Assembly: GCA_963556145.1 (NCBI GenBank)
Contig: OY744470.1
Location: forward strand, 4,774,001-4,838,000
Source: Hygrocybe punicea
Taxonomy: Eukaryota > Basidiomycota > Agaricomycetes > Agaricales > Hygrophoraceae
Length of the DNA stretch: 64,000 nucleotides
Direction: 5' to 3'
Shown here: piece by piece, positions 20,192-33,039 of the stretch
Layout: the number at the start of each line of letters is the position of its first letter
Numbering within the stretch: the stretch's first letter is position 1
Translations under genes and position numbers: made by a program
Notes under the pieces: generated by a model
Databases searched by the model: none
What the model saw: the letters and a program-made list of their open reading frames with translations, nothing else
What the model was told of the DNA's origin: nothing

Positions 20192-20679
20192 GTCTCGACG
20201 TACCCTTTATCTTCGATGATCTGGACAATGAGCTATATTTTGGTGCAGTGAATATTTGCGGTGAAGAACATCCGACTCCCCCCATTGATGACTTTGATGC
20301 GTACATGGACAGTCTCACTGATCTTCCGACACCCCCTCGAAAAGTAACCCACCGGCTGCACATAGAGATGGATGATGAATACCGAGCATGGTTGTATTCT
20401 CCACCTCTTGTCTCGCTCCAAACCCAGTCACGTCGCCGCTCTCCACTTTTTCCCCAATCCCAGAAAAAGAAACTCGACCGTGCACACCGTTCTGACGGCC
20501 ATAACATGCAGAACAAACGCTCGAGACATGGGACCAAAGAACCTGATTATCATCGTCATGCTTTATTTCGTGCAATGCATGAGCGTATGGTGAAGGGGAA
20601 GGAGAATGACATCCATGGATTGGATTGGAGATTGATGTTGTTTGTGAAAGGATACACCCCCGTCATGTATGATTCATAG
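20188..20679 (+). CDS. 163-residue ORF of the retroelement, unknown
   Basis: Starts in the ATGA overlap with the previous ORF; identical copy at 24930-25421. N-terminal third acidic (FDDLDNELYFGAV, DDFDAYMDSL), middle basic with RRRSPLFPQSQKKK, which could be a nuclear localisation signal. No known domain is recognised. These two are the longest sense-strand ORFs of the internal region, so they are the best candidates for element-encoded proteins. Confidence 0.45.
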   Translation: MSLDVPFIFDDLDNELYFGAVNICGEEHPTPPIDDFDAYMDSLTDLPTPPRKVTHRLHIEMDDEYRAWLYSPPLVSLQTQSRRRSPLFPQSQKKKLDRAHRSDGHNMQNKRSRHGTKEPDYHRHALFRAMHERMVKGKENDIHGLDWRLMLFVKGYTPVMYDS

Positions 20680-20824
20680 AATGGACTTTCCCCTGTATGC
20701 AAACAACCTCGACATTATTTACACCAACGAAAACACCCAGAAGAAGAAACAGAATACCCAGAAACAGAAGAGAAGAAACAGAAATGGAATGGACAGATGG
20801 AACATGACCATAGAGAAACATGTA

Positions 20825-20943
20825 GCAGGTTCTCTCACCAGCTATAAAAATAAGAGACGAAGTAGCAGGTTCTCTCACCGGCTATACAAATAAGAGATGA
20901 AACAGCAGGTTCTCTCACCAGCTATATAAGTAAGAGATGAATA
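20825..20943 (+). repeat. Three 44-bp direct repeats in the internal region
   Basis: Units GCAGGTTCTCTCACCAGCTA followed by TAAAAATAAGAGACGAAGTA and variants; copies at 25567-25685. Located after the last ORF. Confidence 0.85.
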
Positions 20944-21840
20944 TCCGAAATGATATAAAATCTACGATCCCCAGACGCATGCATGATCGCTATAAGCCGT
21001 AGAACAAACCTTGATGTCTATGGACACCAAAACCGAACCAGAAGGATACTGGTTATCAAACCAATGACCTCCAATCCCATGTGGAAAGGAACCCGATGTG
21101 CTGCTGACCAGTAATGCAGTAAATGCACCAGAAAAAGAAACGATGAAGAATGAATCCCCATCCGAAATCCTTTGCCAATGTATAACTTGGAACTGGCAAC
21201 TCTTTCACCTTCCTTATCCCGAATTCCCAAACATCTTCTGACCGACACCAGACCCTGTTGCATTCATGGAATATGAAGAAATCTCACACACCATTTGAGT
21301 GTAGGAAATCCACGATCAGTCAACAACACCGATATCTGAAACGATATAAATCTATGCCCATTCAAGTGTCCGTAATGACTATAAACTTCTGACACCCAGA
21401 ACTCCCCTCATCCCCAAAACGCCGACCACCTACTCCCCTTCAGACCGACGACATAACCGAAATGTTATCAAACTACGACATACCTTGAATAACCACCTGG
21501 ACCCCGACAACCCCTCACTCCTTCCAACCCCGACACCCTTGACGATTTAATGACAAAGAAACAACAACCCCTGATTATTGAAAATGACAAAAAATGACAA
21601 AATACAATTGGACGAACCCAGATATATTTCTTTTGAAACCCTTGTAACTCAGTAACGTCTTCATGATTCAATGACCTTTGGACTGACATTTTTTCCTTCT
21701 TCATGTCTTTGATTTCTTGCCGACCTTGATCATGTCATTAAACTGTCTGTTCTTTCCTTGTATTTTTTTCCTTGTTCTTTGTTTCCCTTGTTCTTTGTTC
21801 TTCCGGTTAATCGGGACGATTCCCCTTGTTCCGGGGGTAT

Positions 21841-23478
21841 TGTTACATTTTTCAACTCCGCAACTCCGATTCCGACTCCACTACCCACGATGACGATTCC
21901 ACTTTACCATACCTTCCTTTTTCGTTCCCCTTTACCTTTTGTCTTCTTTTGGACATTGTTGTTTATTCTTGTCCTTGTTCTCTTTTCTTCCTTTCTTCTT
22001 CTAGAACAATCCAGACCGACCATGGACACATCCCCACGTTACCTTGCTGTACCCGAATAGTCTCCTTGCCAACGGACATCATCGCTATTGTCTTTTCCCT
22101 CACCCTGACATATTGTTGACTTCATCCCACGACAAACCGATTCACAATGGCTGTACTCCCGACACAGCTCATTACCGTAATTGTTATTGGCAGCATTGCC
22201 ATCACCTTCCTGATCGGTTTCTACTTTGTTATGATCTATCTTTGGCATCGGCATCGAAACCCTTCCGCCATTGATACTTCTGACTTCCACCTCAACAATA
22301 TCTCGACACGTAATTGACAATTGCCATTCCCGGATATATGGTTTCCACTTTCGTATTCTGTGCCTACCATTATCCTCCCTGACGATCCGATGACATTCCT
22401 CACCTGCACGCATGCCCTGGACAATCCTCGATCACGGGACATTTCACTGTTCTCTCTAATCCGACCATTGCCGAAGCACATTCTTTTGGACTTCGACCAC
22501 AGACCATACGACATCCCAAACAGTGAACCAACCCCTATCGCATATTGTTCGCACGACACCGCTTCAATGCAGTACCCGACGACTTGTTCCCACAGCTTGT
22601 CACTCGTGCCATGACTCGAAACCTGGACCCACATTCATTTAACCTTTTCCATCTATAACCTTGATATCTCCCACACTCGTTTACAATGATACCCTTTCTT
22701 GGACGAATACCGACATCAAGTGGACCTTCTTGTTCCACAAACAGGACAAGACATCGCTCCTCGATACGTCATCAACACAGACATCGTCATCCGGTACAGC
22801 TTGTGCTGTTCACATGTCTGACCTCGACTAGCCCACTGTCCTAGTTGGTTTTTTCCTCTATACATTCCTTCATTTTCTTTCATACCAACCTTGCCACTAT
22901 ATCCATGCTACCTCAAGACACTCTCATTGCCAACCCCACACTGGACGATACCCATCTTTGACCCGACCGTGCAACGCACTTGCCTGTTACAGCAAGTGTA
23001 GACCCCGAATTGGCAATTCTGCTTGTCACATGATCCGATGACAAATCATCCGAGTCATCCGGACCTCTTCTATCCTCAATGACACCCGGGCCTCCAGTTG
23101 GATCGCGAGAACATCGACATGAGGACGCCTCATGTACGCCTCATGGTGAACACATGGTAGAGTTGGACATGTTGTGGCTTCATGGTTGTATTCCTATTTA
23201 CCTCCCCTCAAGACCAGCCACTATATGTACTGTTCTTGTTGTTGGTTCGGACTTTTTCTTCTTTTCCTTTCCTTACGTTTAGTCTGGTTCTTGGGGCAGA
23301 CTCATCTTGTTTTGGGTAACCCCCACGGCTCGCAATGACATTAGACCTTGACCCCCCCCTTTTTAGCAGTGTTGTCTTCGCTGTAAGCAACAATGAAAGC
23401 TGCTGTTCTCCCCTCTGGAAGCCGATCCCCTGTTAAGTTGATTGTTGCCGGAGCCCGCTGCAGAAGCGATCCGTAACA
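21841..23478 (+). repeat. LTR 2 of the array
   Basis: Same 1,638-bp LTR, preceded by the short purine run CGGGGGTAT that may act as the plus-strand primer site. Confidence 0.9.
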
Positions 23479-24459
23479 AAAGACTAAACGTTTCCCAACT
23501 CCCCCGACATTCAACTTTCGACATGAACGAACGAACCCCCTCCTCTCTTCCGAATCTCTCCCTCGTCCTCCCCTACACCCTCTTCCTCTTCTCCTCCTCC
23601 TGACTTTATTCATCCCTCAACCCTGACCCCACACGAATGGACGAATGAACGATGCTAGCCTGTTATTGATGCAGACCTGAAATCTGTTGATGTACACTAG
23701 CCACCCGGACCCCTGAACGAATGTTGAATACTCCGAATGGTCAACCTCAAGACTGCCGCCCTGCGAATTATTTATGGTTTATCCATAATAATTGCTCAAG
23801 CCCAATCCTGGAACCCAAATCGTAATAAACCCCTGACTAACGTCACCACCGTCATTCCGCTACGTTGATACGATAATTACGACATGAAATGATGCAATGG
23901 ACAAGACTTGTCATTGCCCCAGATGCAGAAGGACACTGCTAGACAAACCAATCGCCTTAGGTATCCCACCTTCATGATTCAAATATGTTTTGGTTGTACC
24001 AGACATATTACGACTCCCTCTCCCTGGACGAACTGAAAATCAACGAACCCTTCAAGCTGCCTTCCTTTCTACCCTTCCTTCCACCTCCTCCCTCCCATCT
24101 CCTCACCAAATGCAGAAAGCCCAGAGAAAGCCAGTATGCATACGAAACCCCGAATCCTGTGATGACTTGTACATGTAACAAAGAGAAGTGGTTGATCTTA
24201 GTAGTCTGTTGGAACAGATGAAAGGGGACCCTCTTTGTTTGACATGGATGAACAAATGACCAAGACTATAATGATTGTCATGACTGGAACACATATGAAA
24301 TACCACTCCTTACCAATTTGGATAGCGCGGATCGGCATATCAGGTGATATCCCGCTACACACCCTCTTTTTCTAGAAGTTTGATCCCCGATCATACATAC
24401 GAATCCACGAGGCAACCAAGACCCTGGTACATGGATCGATCACTGGAAACTCCGACACG

Positions 24460-24933
24460 ATGCTGACAACGAGGCATGGTAATTACCGAAGACGGAAAAC
24501 TTCTTTAAACCACCCACCTGTCGTCACCCTGGCCAACCTCTGCCCTCCAGGCCATCCCTACCCGTGGCCTGCCCGTCGCTGGTGGCAGTGTGATCTTGCC
24601 TGGTTCCCCCTCAACCGACCTGACGACTGGGTCGACTACATCAGCTGGAACGATCCTCGCATTCCTCACCTCGTCTTCCTTCCACGATCCGTGACACCGG
24701 TCCTTGACGAATTACACCGTCTCCTGGGTGGTCTACGGATCACTGAGCAAAGAAATCGTCGAAGCCAATTCCTCCTCCAGCGTCTCCAATACATTTTGGA
24801 CGAAGAACTTCCTCATCATCGATTCGTTGTTCGCATCCCCGCTCCTCGTCTTGCACCCGTACCCCAGAATCATCGTGACACACGTATCGTCCAGCATCCT
24901 CGACACCATCCCCACCGTCGACATCGACAATGA
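24460..24933 (+). CDS. 157-residue ORF, second internal copy
   Basis: Exact repeat of 19718-20191, 4,742 bp downstream, again with the ATGA overlap to the following ORF. Confidence 0.42.
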   Translation: MLTTRHGNYRRRKTSLNHPPVVTLANLCPPGHPYPWPARRWWQCDLAWFPLNRPDDWVDYISWNDPRIPHLVFLPRSVTPVLDELHRLLGGLRITEQRNRRSQFLLQRLQYILDEELPHHRFVVRIPAPRLAPVPQNHRDTRIVQHPRHHPHRRHRQ

Positions 24934-25421
24934 GTCTCGACGTACCCTTTATCTTCGATGATCTGGACAATGAGCTATATTTTGGTGCAGTGAATATTTG
25001 CGGTGAAGAACATCCGACTCCCCCCATTGATGACTTTGATGCGTACATGGACAGTCTCACTGATCTTCCGACACCCCCTCGAAAAGTAACCCACCGGCTG
25101 CACATAGAGATGGATGATGAATACCGAGCATGGTTGTATTCTCCACCTCTTGTCTCGCTCCAAACCCAGTCACGTCGCCGCTCTCCACTTTTTCCCCAAT
25201 CCCAGAAAAAGAAACTCGACCGTGCACACCGTTCTGACGGCCATAACATGCAGAACAAACGCTCGAGACATGGGACCAAAGAACCTGATTATCATCGTCA
25301 TGCTTTATTTCGTGCAATGCATGAGCGTATGGTGAAGGGGAAGGAGAATGACATCCATGGATTGGATTGGAGATTGATGTTGTTTGTGAAAGGATACACC
25401 CCCGTCATGTATGATTCATAG
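24930..25421 (+). CDS. 163-residue ORF, second internal copy
   Basis: Exact repeat of 20188-20679 in the second internal region. Confidence 0.42.
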   Translation: MSLDVPFIFDDLDNELYFGAVNICGEEHPTPPIDDFDAYMDSLTDLPTPPRKVTHRLHIEMDDEYRAWLYSPPLVSLQTQSRRRSPLFPQSQKKKLDRAHRSDGHNMQNKRSRHGTKEPDYHRHALFRAMHERMVKGKENDIHGLDWRLMLFVKGYTPVMYDS

Positions 25422-26582
25422 AATGGACTTTCCCCTGTATGCAAACAACCTCGACATTATTTACACCAACGAAAACACCCAGAAGAAGAAACAGAATACC
25501 CAGAAACAGAAGAGAAGAAACAGAAATGGAATGGACAGATGGAACATGACCATAGAGAAACATGTAGCAGGTTCTCTCACCAGCTATAAAAATAAGAGAC
25601 GAAGTAGCAGGTTCTCTCACCGGCTATACAAATAAGAGATGAAACAGCAGGTTCTCTCACCAGCTATATAAGTAAGAGATGAATATCCGAAATGATATAA
25701 AATCTACGATCCCCAGACGCATGCATGATCGCTATAAGCCGTAGAACAAACCTTGATGTCTATGGACACCAAAACCGAACCAGAAGGATACTGGTTATCA
25801 AACCAATGACCTCCAATCCCATGTGGAAAGGAACCCGATGTGCTGCTGACCAGTAATGCAGTAAATGCACCAGAAAAAGAAACGATGAAGAATGAATCCC
25901 CATCCGAAATCCTTTGCCAATGTATAACTTGGAACTGGCAACTCTTTCACCTTCCTTATCCCGAATTCCCAAACATCTTCTGACCGACACCAGACCCTGT
26001 TGCATTCATGGAATATGAAGAAATCTCACACACCATTTGAGTGTAGGAAATCCACGATCAGTCAACAACACCGATATCTGAAACGATATAAATCTATGCC
26101 CATTCAAGTGTCCGTAATGACTATAAACTTCTGACACCCAGAACTCCCCTCATCCCCAAAACGCCGACCACCTACTCCCCTTCAGACCGACGACATAACC
26201 GAAATGTTATCAAACTACGACATACCTTGAATAACCACCTGGACCCCGACAACCCCTCACTCCTTCCAACCCCGACACCCTTGACGATTTAATGACAAAG
26301 AAACAACAACCCCTGATTATTGAAAATGACAAAAAATGACAAAATACAATTGGACGAACCCAGATATATTTCTTTTGAAACCCTTGTAACTCAGTAACGT
26401 CTTCATGATTCAATGACCTTTGGACTGACATTTTTTCCTTCTTCATGTCTTTGATTTCTTGCCGACCTTGATCATGTCATTAAACTGTCTGTTCTTTCCT
26501 TGTATTTTTTTCCTTGTTCTTTGTTTCCCTTGTTCTTTGTTCTTCCGGTTAATCGGGACGATTCCCCTTGTTCCGGGGGTAT

Positions 26583-28220
26583 TGTTACATTTTTCAACTC
26601 CGCAACTCCGATTCCGACTCCACTACCCACGATGACGATTCCACTTTACCATACCTTCCTTTTTCGTTCCCCTTTACCTTTTGTCTTCTTTTGGACATTG
26701 TTGTTTATTCTTGTCCTTGTTCTCTTTTCTTCCTTTCTTCTTCTAGAACAATCCAGACCGACCATGGACACATCCCCACGTTACCTTGCTGTACCCGAAT
26801 AGTCTCCTTGCCAACGGACATCATCGCTATTGTCTTTTCCCTCACCCTGACATATTGTTGACTTCATCCCACGACAAACCGATTCACAATGGCTGTACTC
26901 CCGACACAGCTCATTACCGTAATTGTTATTGGCAGCATTGCCATCACCTTCCTGATCGGTTTCTACTTTGTTATGATCTATCTTTGGCATCGGCATCGAA
27001 ACCCTTCCGCCATTGATACTTCTGACTTCCACCTCAACAATATCTCGACACGTAATTGACAATTGCCATTCCCGGATATATGGTTTCCACTTTCGTATTC
27101 TGTGCCTACCATTATCCTCCCTGACGATCCGATGACATTCCTCACCTGCACGCATGCCCTGGACAATCCTCGATCACGGGACATTTCACTGTTCTCTCTA
27201 ATCCGACCATTGCTGAAGCACATTCTTTTGGACTTCGACCACAGACCATACGACATCCCAAACAGTGAACCAACCCCTATCGCATATTGTTCGCACGACA
27301 CCGCTTCAATGCAGTACCCGACGACTTGTTCCCACAGCTTGTCACTCGTGCCATGACTCGAAACCTGGACCCACATTCATTTAACCTTTTCCATCTATAA
27401 CCTTGATATCTCCCACACTCGTTTACAATGATACCCTTTCTTGGACGAATACCGACATCAAGTGGACCTTCTTGTTCCACAAACAGGACAAGACATCGCT
27501 CCTCGATACGTCATCAACACAGACATCGTCATCCGGTACAGCTTGTGCTGTTCACATGTCTGACCTCGACTAGCCCACTGTCCTAGTTGGTTTTTTCCTC
27601 TATACATTCCTTCATTTTCTTTCATACCAACCTTGCCACTATATCCATGCTACCTCAAGACACTCTCATTGCCAACCCCACACTGGACGATACCCATCTT
27701 TGACCCGACCGTGCAACGCACTTGCCTGTTACAGCAAGTGTAGACCCCGAATTGGCAATTCTGCTTGTCACATGATCCGATGACAAATCATCCGAGTCAT
27801 CCGGACCTCTTCTATCCTCAATGACACCCGGGCCTCCAGTTGGATCGCGAGAACATCGACATGAGGACGCCTCATGTACGCCTCATGGTGAACACATGGT
27901 AGAGTTGGACATGTTGTGGCTTCATGGTTGTATTCCTATTTACCTCCCCTCAAGACCAGCCACTATATGTACTGTTCTTGTTGTTGGTTCGGACTTTTTC
28001 TTCTTTTCCTTTCCTTACGTTTAGTCTGGTTCTTGGGGCAGACTCATCTTGTTTTGGGTAACCCCCACGGCTCGCAATGACATTAGACCTTGACCCCCCC
28101 CTTTTTAGCAGTGTTGTCTTCGCTGTAAGCAACAATGAAAGCTGCTGTTCTCCCCTCTGGAAGCCGATCCCCTGTTAAGTTGATTGTTGCCGGAGCCCGC
28201 TGCAGAAGCGATCCGTAACA
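26583..28220 (+). repeat. LTR 3 of the array
   Basis: Third 1,638-bp LTR, ending at the right-hand TAGCA duplication. It carries the C to T change near 27,214. Confidence 0.9.
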
Positions 28221-28658
28221 TAGCAGAAGAGATGTTTCACTGCTTTCCAGTGAGTCATTCCAGGATTTTTGTTGAACCGGGCAAGTACACCAACAGCATA
28301 GGCAATGTCAGGGCGAGTAGCAGTGGCAAGATACATCAATGCACCAACTGCTTGGAGGTAGGGAACAGCACACATCTCCTCAATGTCTTTGGAGGATGTA
28401 GGAGACATGTCATTGCTTAGTTTCAAGCCAGGATCCATGGGAGTGCTGAGTGAGTTGCAATCAGAGAGTCCAAAGCGTTCCAGCAGTGTGAGAATGTACT
28501 GGCGCTGAGAAAGTGATAGAGTGCGCTTGGATCTGTCTCTGATGATTTCAACACCCAACAGCCATGATGTGGGTCCCAGTTCTCTGAGCTTGAAGTGCAA
28601 CTTGAGTACTGCAATGACCTGATTGATTTTCTCCTTGGACTTGCAGGCAATGGTCATG
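28221..28658 (-). pseudogene. Copia reverse transcriptase fragment (piece 1)
   Basis: On the minus strand it starts MTIACKSKEKINQVI, just after where the catalytic YVDD would be (the preceding codon pieces lie beyond the Helitron end at 28659), and continues with LGVEIIRDRSKRTLSLSQ, PYLQAVGALMYLATATRPDI and HWKAVKH. This is Ty1/Copia RVT_2. It is cut by the LTR array (TAGCA) and continues at 17098. The upstream parts of Copia (gag, protease, integrase) are absent. Confidence 0.92.
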
Positions 28659-30990
28659 TTACGAGTTCTTTTAATTTATTAAAAGACTCGTTCTTTATCA
28701 GACCTGGTTCAGTGAGGATTCATAATTAATTAATTAATTAATTGATAAAGTTGATCGCCTATAGACAAAAATTTTTTAGGCAACAGATATGATTCTGCTT
28801 CTGATCCTGGAAAATCAGATACAGGTGGGGCCATGTCTGGACAAGCTTACATAAGCATCCAAATATGGCTTACTTCAGACAAGACAAATTACTTTCCAAT
28901 TATATTCAAAATATTCATACTGACTTCAATTCTTATCGGAAACAGTTGAAAATTGAACTGCTGACTAATATAACCATTTCGGGCAAGATGTGACAGTCAC
29001 ATGTGACCAATCTAACCATATAAGGTAATTTCAGATATTGTATACCAAATTTTATGCTGATCGCAACAGTGATAGTCACATGTGACTTATCTAACCAAAT
29101 AAGGTAATTTTACATAATATAGGCTAAATTTTATACTGATGATGATAGTGTTGATTTTATATGACAAATCTAATTATATAATGCACTAATACATATTTCA
29201 TCATATGTTTTAGTTTATATAGTGTTATTTGAGCTTTAGTAAACAAATACAAATAGATATAAACAAAGACAAATAATGTGCTCTTCTATAAATATTATCA
29301 CTAGACATTTGTGAGTCATATTTCAACTTGGCCATATGACAAATAAATACAAATAAACAAACCCAATATGGTTAGATTACTTTGTATTTCAATTTTGGTT
29401 TTGGTGAATTTTCTTATGTAATCATGCTGATGTAATCCTTAGTCAGATCACCATTTGAACCCAGACTTTGAACCTTATTGCGCTTTAGCCTCTTGAACCT
29501 GAACCATCACCTTTCCCATTTGGTGTGTTAAGTCTGTGTTTTTTGACCTTTTTGGCTCATTTAAGCTCAGTTTTTCATATTTAGACTCCGAAAAAATGTT
29601 TTCTGGATCAGGTGATGTGCCTGGACCATTCAGGGTCCAATGCTGACATAAGCTTTCCTTTTTCAGACATAAAAGTTGAAAATTCTTCGGTTTTTCGTGC
29701 TTTTTCTTCTATATAGCTCTATTTTCTTTCCTGGACCACTGGTAATGTCTTCAATTTGTAAATCTTATTGTTCATTAACATAATCTATCATTTTACAGCC
29801 CATCTCTCTCTCAATTTTCAAAGTATGTATAAATTTCTTGTTTTTTCACCTTTTTAGATTGTATAAGCTCACTTCTTAACCTACAGTTTTACAGTGGATA
29901 TTTTCTGGCTCAGGTATGAATCTTTTACCATCTATGATCAAATGTTTACATGTTATATTCATATATAGCTTTAAAATGCAAAGTTTTGTGGATTTTTTCA
30001 ATTTTTACTACTTCATGTGGTGGACTTTGTATTGGTATGTTGTTTATTCATCTTCTCCAGATATAGTTAACATATCCATATTATGATCCAGCATTTATTT
30101 CAAAAAAATTATAAACCTGTTCACAAAAATGTTAAAAATGTCATCCATGTCACAATGTCTTATGATTTTTATCATTGCAATGTCTTGGGCACAATGTGCT
30201 GTCATTGGGATTGGCCTTGTGCCTCCTGCAAATGTCATACAAAATGTCCCTGTCACACCAACTGTCTCTGTCATACACAATGTCATTCTATTGTCCAGTT
30301 ACTCTGAATTTTTACAAAGACAATTTACCAAAGTATGAAAATCCCACTTATTTACCAAGTTTAGTCCCTGTTCATCAGTCCACCTCTTCTTTCACATCAC
30401 AAATCCCTGAAATAATCACAAGTACCCACAACAGTGCTGAATTTGTTCTGTCTAGTTGTCAATCAGCTCATCTGTCTTTTCTATTTGAGCTATATGCCAG
30501 AATCTTCTTGAACATGTTTGATTTGCTTTCTGTGTATCATTGTACAACTAGCATTGCTAATAAGTGCATGTACATTAAGTTGAAACTTCAACAGAATTTA
30601 TTCAGAAAACATGACTTCAGAGCTCACTTGATATATGTAACAAAGCTACCTATATTGGCAAATGGAGCAATACTGCTATTTGTTCTAGTTCTGCATCATT
30701 TTCTAGCTTTTCAAATGGCTGGTCACTATATTTGTAATAAAACTTCGAAATTATATTACATTTTCAAGTCTGAAAATATATCCTTCAATCTTAACATTGA
30801 TATTGAATGCATTGGTGGAGGCAAAGCAAATGTATTCTCATTTCATGAACTAATGCCTGCTTCAACCAATAACAATGCAAGTATGGATGCAGCTAAATAT
30901 AAATTCCGCTCTTACATGCCAAAAAGTGAAGCACTCTCATTGAAATCATCATCTGAAAAATCACTTGTAATTGTAAATCACCCATTTGAA
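28659..30990 (+). mobile_element. HelA Helitron, 5' portion with leader and Rep N terminus (R3)
   Basis: Starts with the complete HelA terminal hairpin, then the shared 5' blocks (TTGATCGCCTATAGAC, GTCACATGTGAC), a roughly 1-kb AT-rich leader and the start of the Rep coding region. This links the short A elements to a Rep-bearing parent. It is cut at 30991 by B4. Confidence 0.85.
30129..30990 (+). pseudogene. HelA Rep N-terminal extension, copy R3 (frameshifted)
   Basis: Reads MLKMSSMSQCLMIF in one frame, then after a small frameshift (about 30,290) continues as SSFTSQIPEIITST, FELYARIFLNMFDLLSVYH and IECIGGGKANVFSFHELMP to 30990. The intact-frame homologue is R6 on the minus strand (46374 to 44430). 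The GGGKANVFSFHEL part aligns with GGGKKAVFTMSEL of the HelB-type Rep at 41,080. Residues around LPILANGAILLFVLVLHHFL are hydrophobic. Whether translation really begins at 30129 is uncertain; the upstream part may be a separate exon. Confidence 0.65.
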
Positions 30991-32825
30991 CTTGTTTAGT
31001 GGGCCACTGCTTCGCATGGCATGAACGAGTTCTTTCATCATTTTGTATTCAGAGTCATTCCCCACAATGTCATTTCCCATCACAAGATATTGTTTTGGCC
31101 AAGATTTATAGCCTTTTAATAATTCATGGCACTCACAGCTCAAAGGACAAAAATAAAGGAAAACACAGTATATGTACTTCTAGCCCTTGAAAAACTAAAC
31201 AAGTTTCTCCCTACAATCTTCTTCACAGGACTTCATCTGACAGCATAATTTGATAATACCACTTTGGGTGTCAGTTTACCTTTTAGTTCATCCACAGCTC
31301 ACCATGTACAAAAGATTGTCCAAATCTAATTACAGCAGTATGTATCCCTTAAAGAATAGTACAACTTTCCCTCTATAACCATCTCAATCCATGCAGTATT
31401 TCATGAGATACAAGATTCAGCACTTGAAATTCCACTAAGTCAAAACTTCTCAATTGCAAAAGTGGAGTGCCATGAATTACTAAAACAACTATAATCAGAA
31501 AGGATTTTCCTGAATAGATGCATGCATGCATTTCTCTAAATAAATATATTGATAGAAGGGTATCTACTTGAATATATTACTAGATACAAAGAAGGTGAGG
31601 GAGGGGGTGCAAAAGGTGGAAACATGGGCTTCAAAACCCCTTTCCTCTCATTTTCTATGGTAACGAAGTGCAGGGGCTGGCCAGAGGATGGTTGAAAATG
31701 GGGTGGGTCATTCTGGTGGTCAAAAAAAGTAAAGGGGGCCTGTTGGGGCAGAAGATGGCAGCGAGGGCACCAGACCCCCCGTTGTCTTGTTTGCCATGGA
31801 AACGTGGCATGGGGGATGTGTACTGGCCGGGGTTGGATGAAAATGGGGTGGGAGCTGTCCTGGTGGTCAAAAAGATGGGGACCAGTGGGGCAGAAGGCAG
31901 AAACGCAAGGGATTAGGATCCCCTGGCCTCTCATTTTCTATGGCAATGGGGGGTGGAGGACATATACTGGCCAGGGTTGGTCAAAAATGGGGTGGGGGGG
32001 ACTGGTCCTGGTGAACAAAAAAAGGGGGGTGGGCTGGTGAGGCAGAAGATGGAAACGTGAGGGATTTGGACCCCCCGGCCTCTCCTTTTCTATGGAAACG
32101 AGTCACGGGGGGCATGTACTGGCTGGGGGTGGTTGAAAACGGGGCGGGAAGGGGCATCCTGGTGGGTGAAAATGGGGTGGTGGTAGAAAAAGGGAGTCTG
32201 GTGGTGGTTGGGCATGAGGGCTTGAGACCCCCTGGTCACTCGTTTTCATTGGAAATGGAGTGTGGGGAGTGTGAGCTAGCTGGGGGTGGTCAAAAATGGG
32301 ATGGAAGCGGGTGTCCTGGTGGTAGAAAATGGGGTGGTGGTGGTGGTTGCGCAGACAGCCAGAACGTGAGGGCCTAAAGCCCCCTGACCATTCATTTTCA
32401 ACCCAAACGAGGTGTGGGAGGTTGATTCACGTCAGCCATAAATTGCTGGGACAGCGGGTCTTGACTGTGGAAGAAGTCGGGGAGTTGAGAGCTGAGACTC
32501 CTGTGACACAAAGTGACAACTTCCTTTTTCAATCAAATTCCGCGTCATACAATGTTTTTTTCTCATCCATTGGAGTGGTTTTTTATTTTTTATGACCTCA
32601 AGATAAATCCTATATTCCTGACAATATTTGAGGACACAATTCCAAAACTCTAGTTTATTCATGATTTCTTCCAAAAAAAATGCATGAGGAATGCAGAATT
32701 TGGCTCCATAGTTGATTTCAAACATTAATCAATTATTTAATTATTTAAATTATTTAATTACTGATGAACTGCCCTATATCCTGGACTGATAAGAACGATT
32801 CTTCCATAAATGAAAGAACTTGTAA
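30991..32825 (-). mobile_element. HelB-type non-autonomous Helitron B4, complete
   Basis: 1,835 bp on the minus strand: 5' hairpin TTACAAGTTCTTTCATTTAT at 32825, common 3' end at 30991. The right flank matches the HelB body sequence ACAATGATTAG seen at about 40,350, giving a host of A^T. The left flank is HelA Rep R3, so the two hosts differ. Confidence 0.82.
31600..32430 (-). repeat. GC-rich minisatellite in B4
   Basis: Reversed version of the HelB minisatellite, with GGGGTGGTTGAAAACGGGG and TGGTCAAAAA blocks at intervals of roughly 110-160 bp. Open frames here are not genes. Confidence 0.8.
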
Positions 32826-33039
32826 TCATTGTATGATGTGTCAACTTGTTTTCTGGTAAAGATGCTTCTCCGATGCACCTAGTGACAGCACCTGGCTAGT
32901 ACACACCATCTCATTTGTTGTATATATGCATGTCCTGATTTAATAAGAAAAAACATTATTTACACAAATATAGCAAGTCTCAAAGGACATCCAACAAAGT
33001 CATAGTGTCATGTCCTCAGAGAGATCACCCTTATTTAAT

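Larger units (their letters stand above)
17099..28220 (+). mobile_element. LTR retroelement array: LTR-internal-LTR-internal-LTR
   Basis: Three LTRs of 1,638 bp and two internal regions of 3,104 bp in direct tandem, period 4,742 bp. Ends are TGTTAC...GTAACA, flanked by TAGCA (17094-17098 and 28221-28225). The units are almost identical; the one difference I noticed is C to T at about 27,214. No reverse transcriptase, integrase or protease motif was found in any frame, so it is non-autonomous, large-derivative style. Unequal recombination between LTRs of two copies would give this form; an assembly duplication is also possible. Confidence 0.88.
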
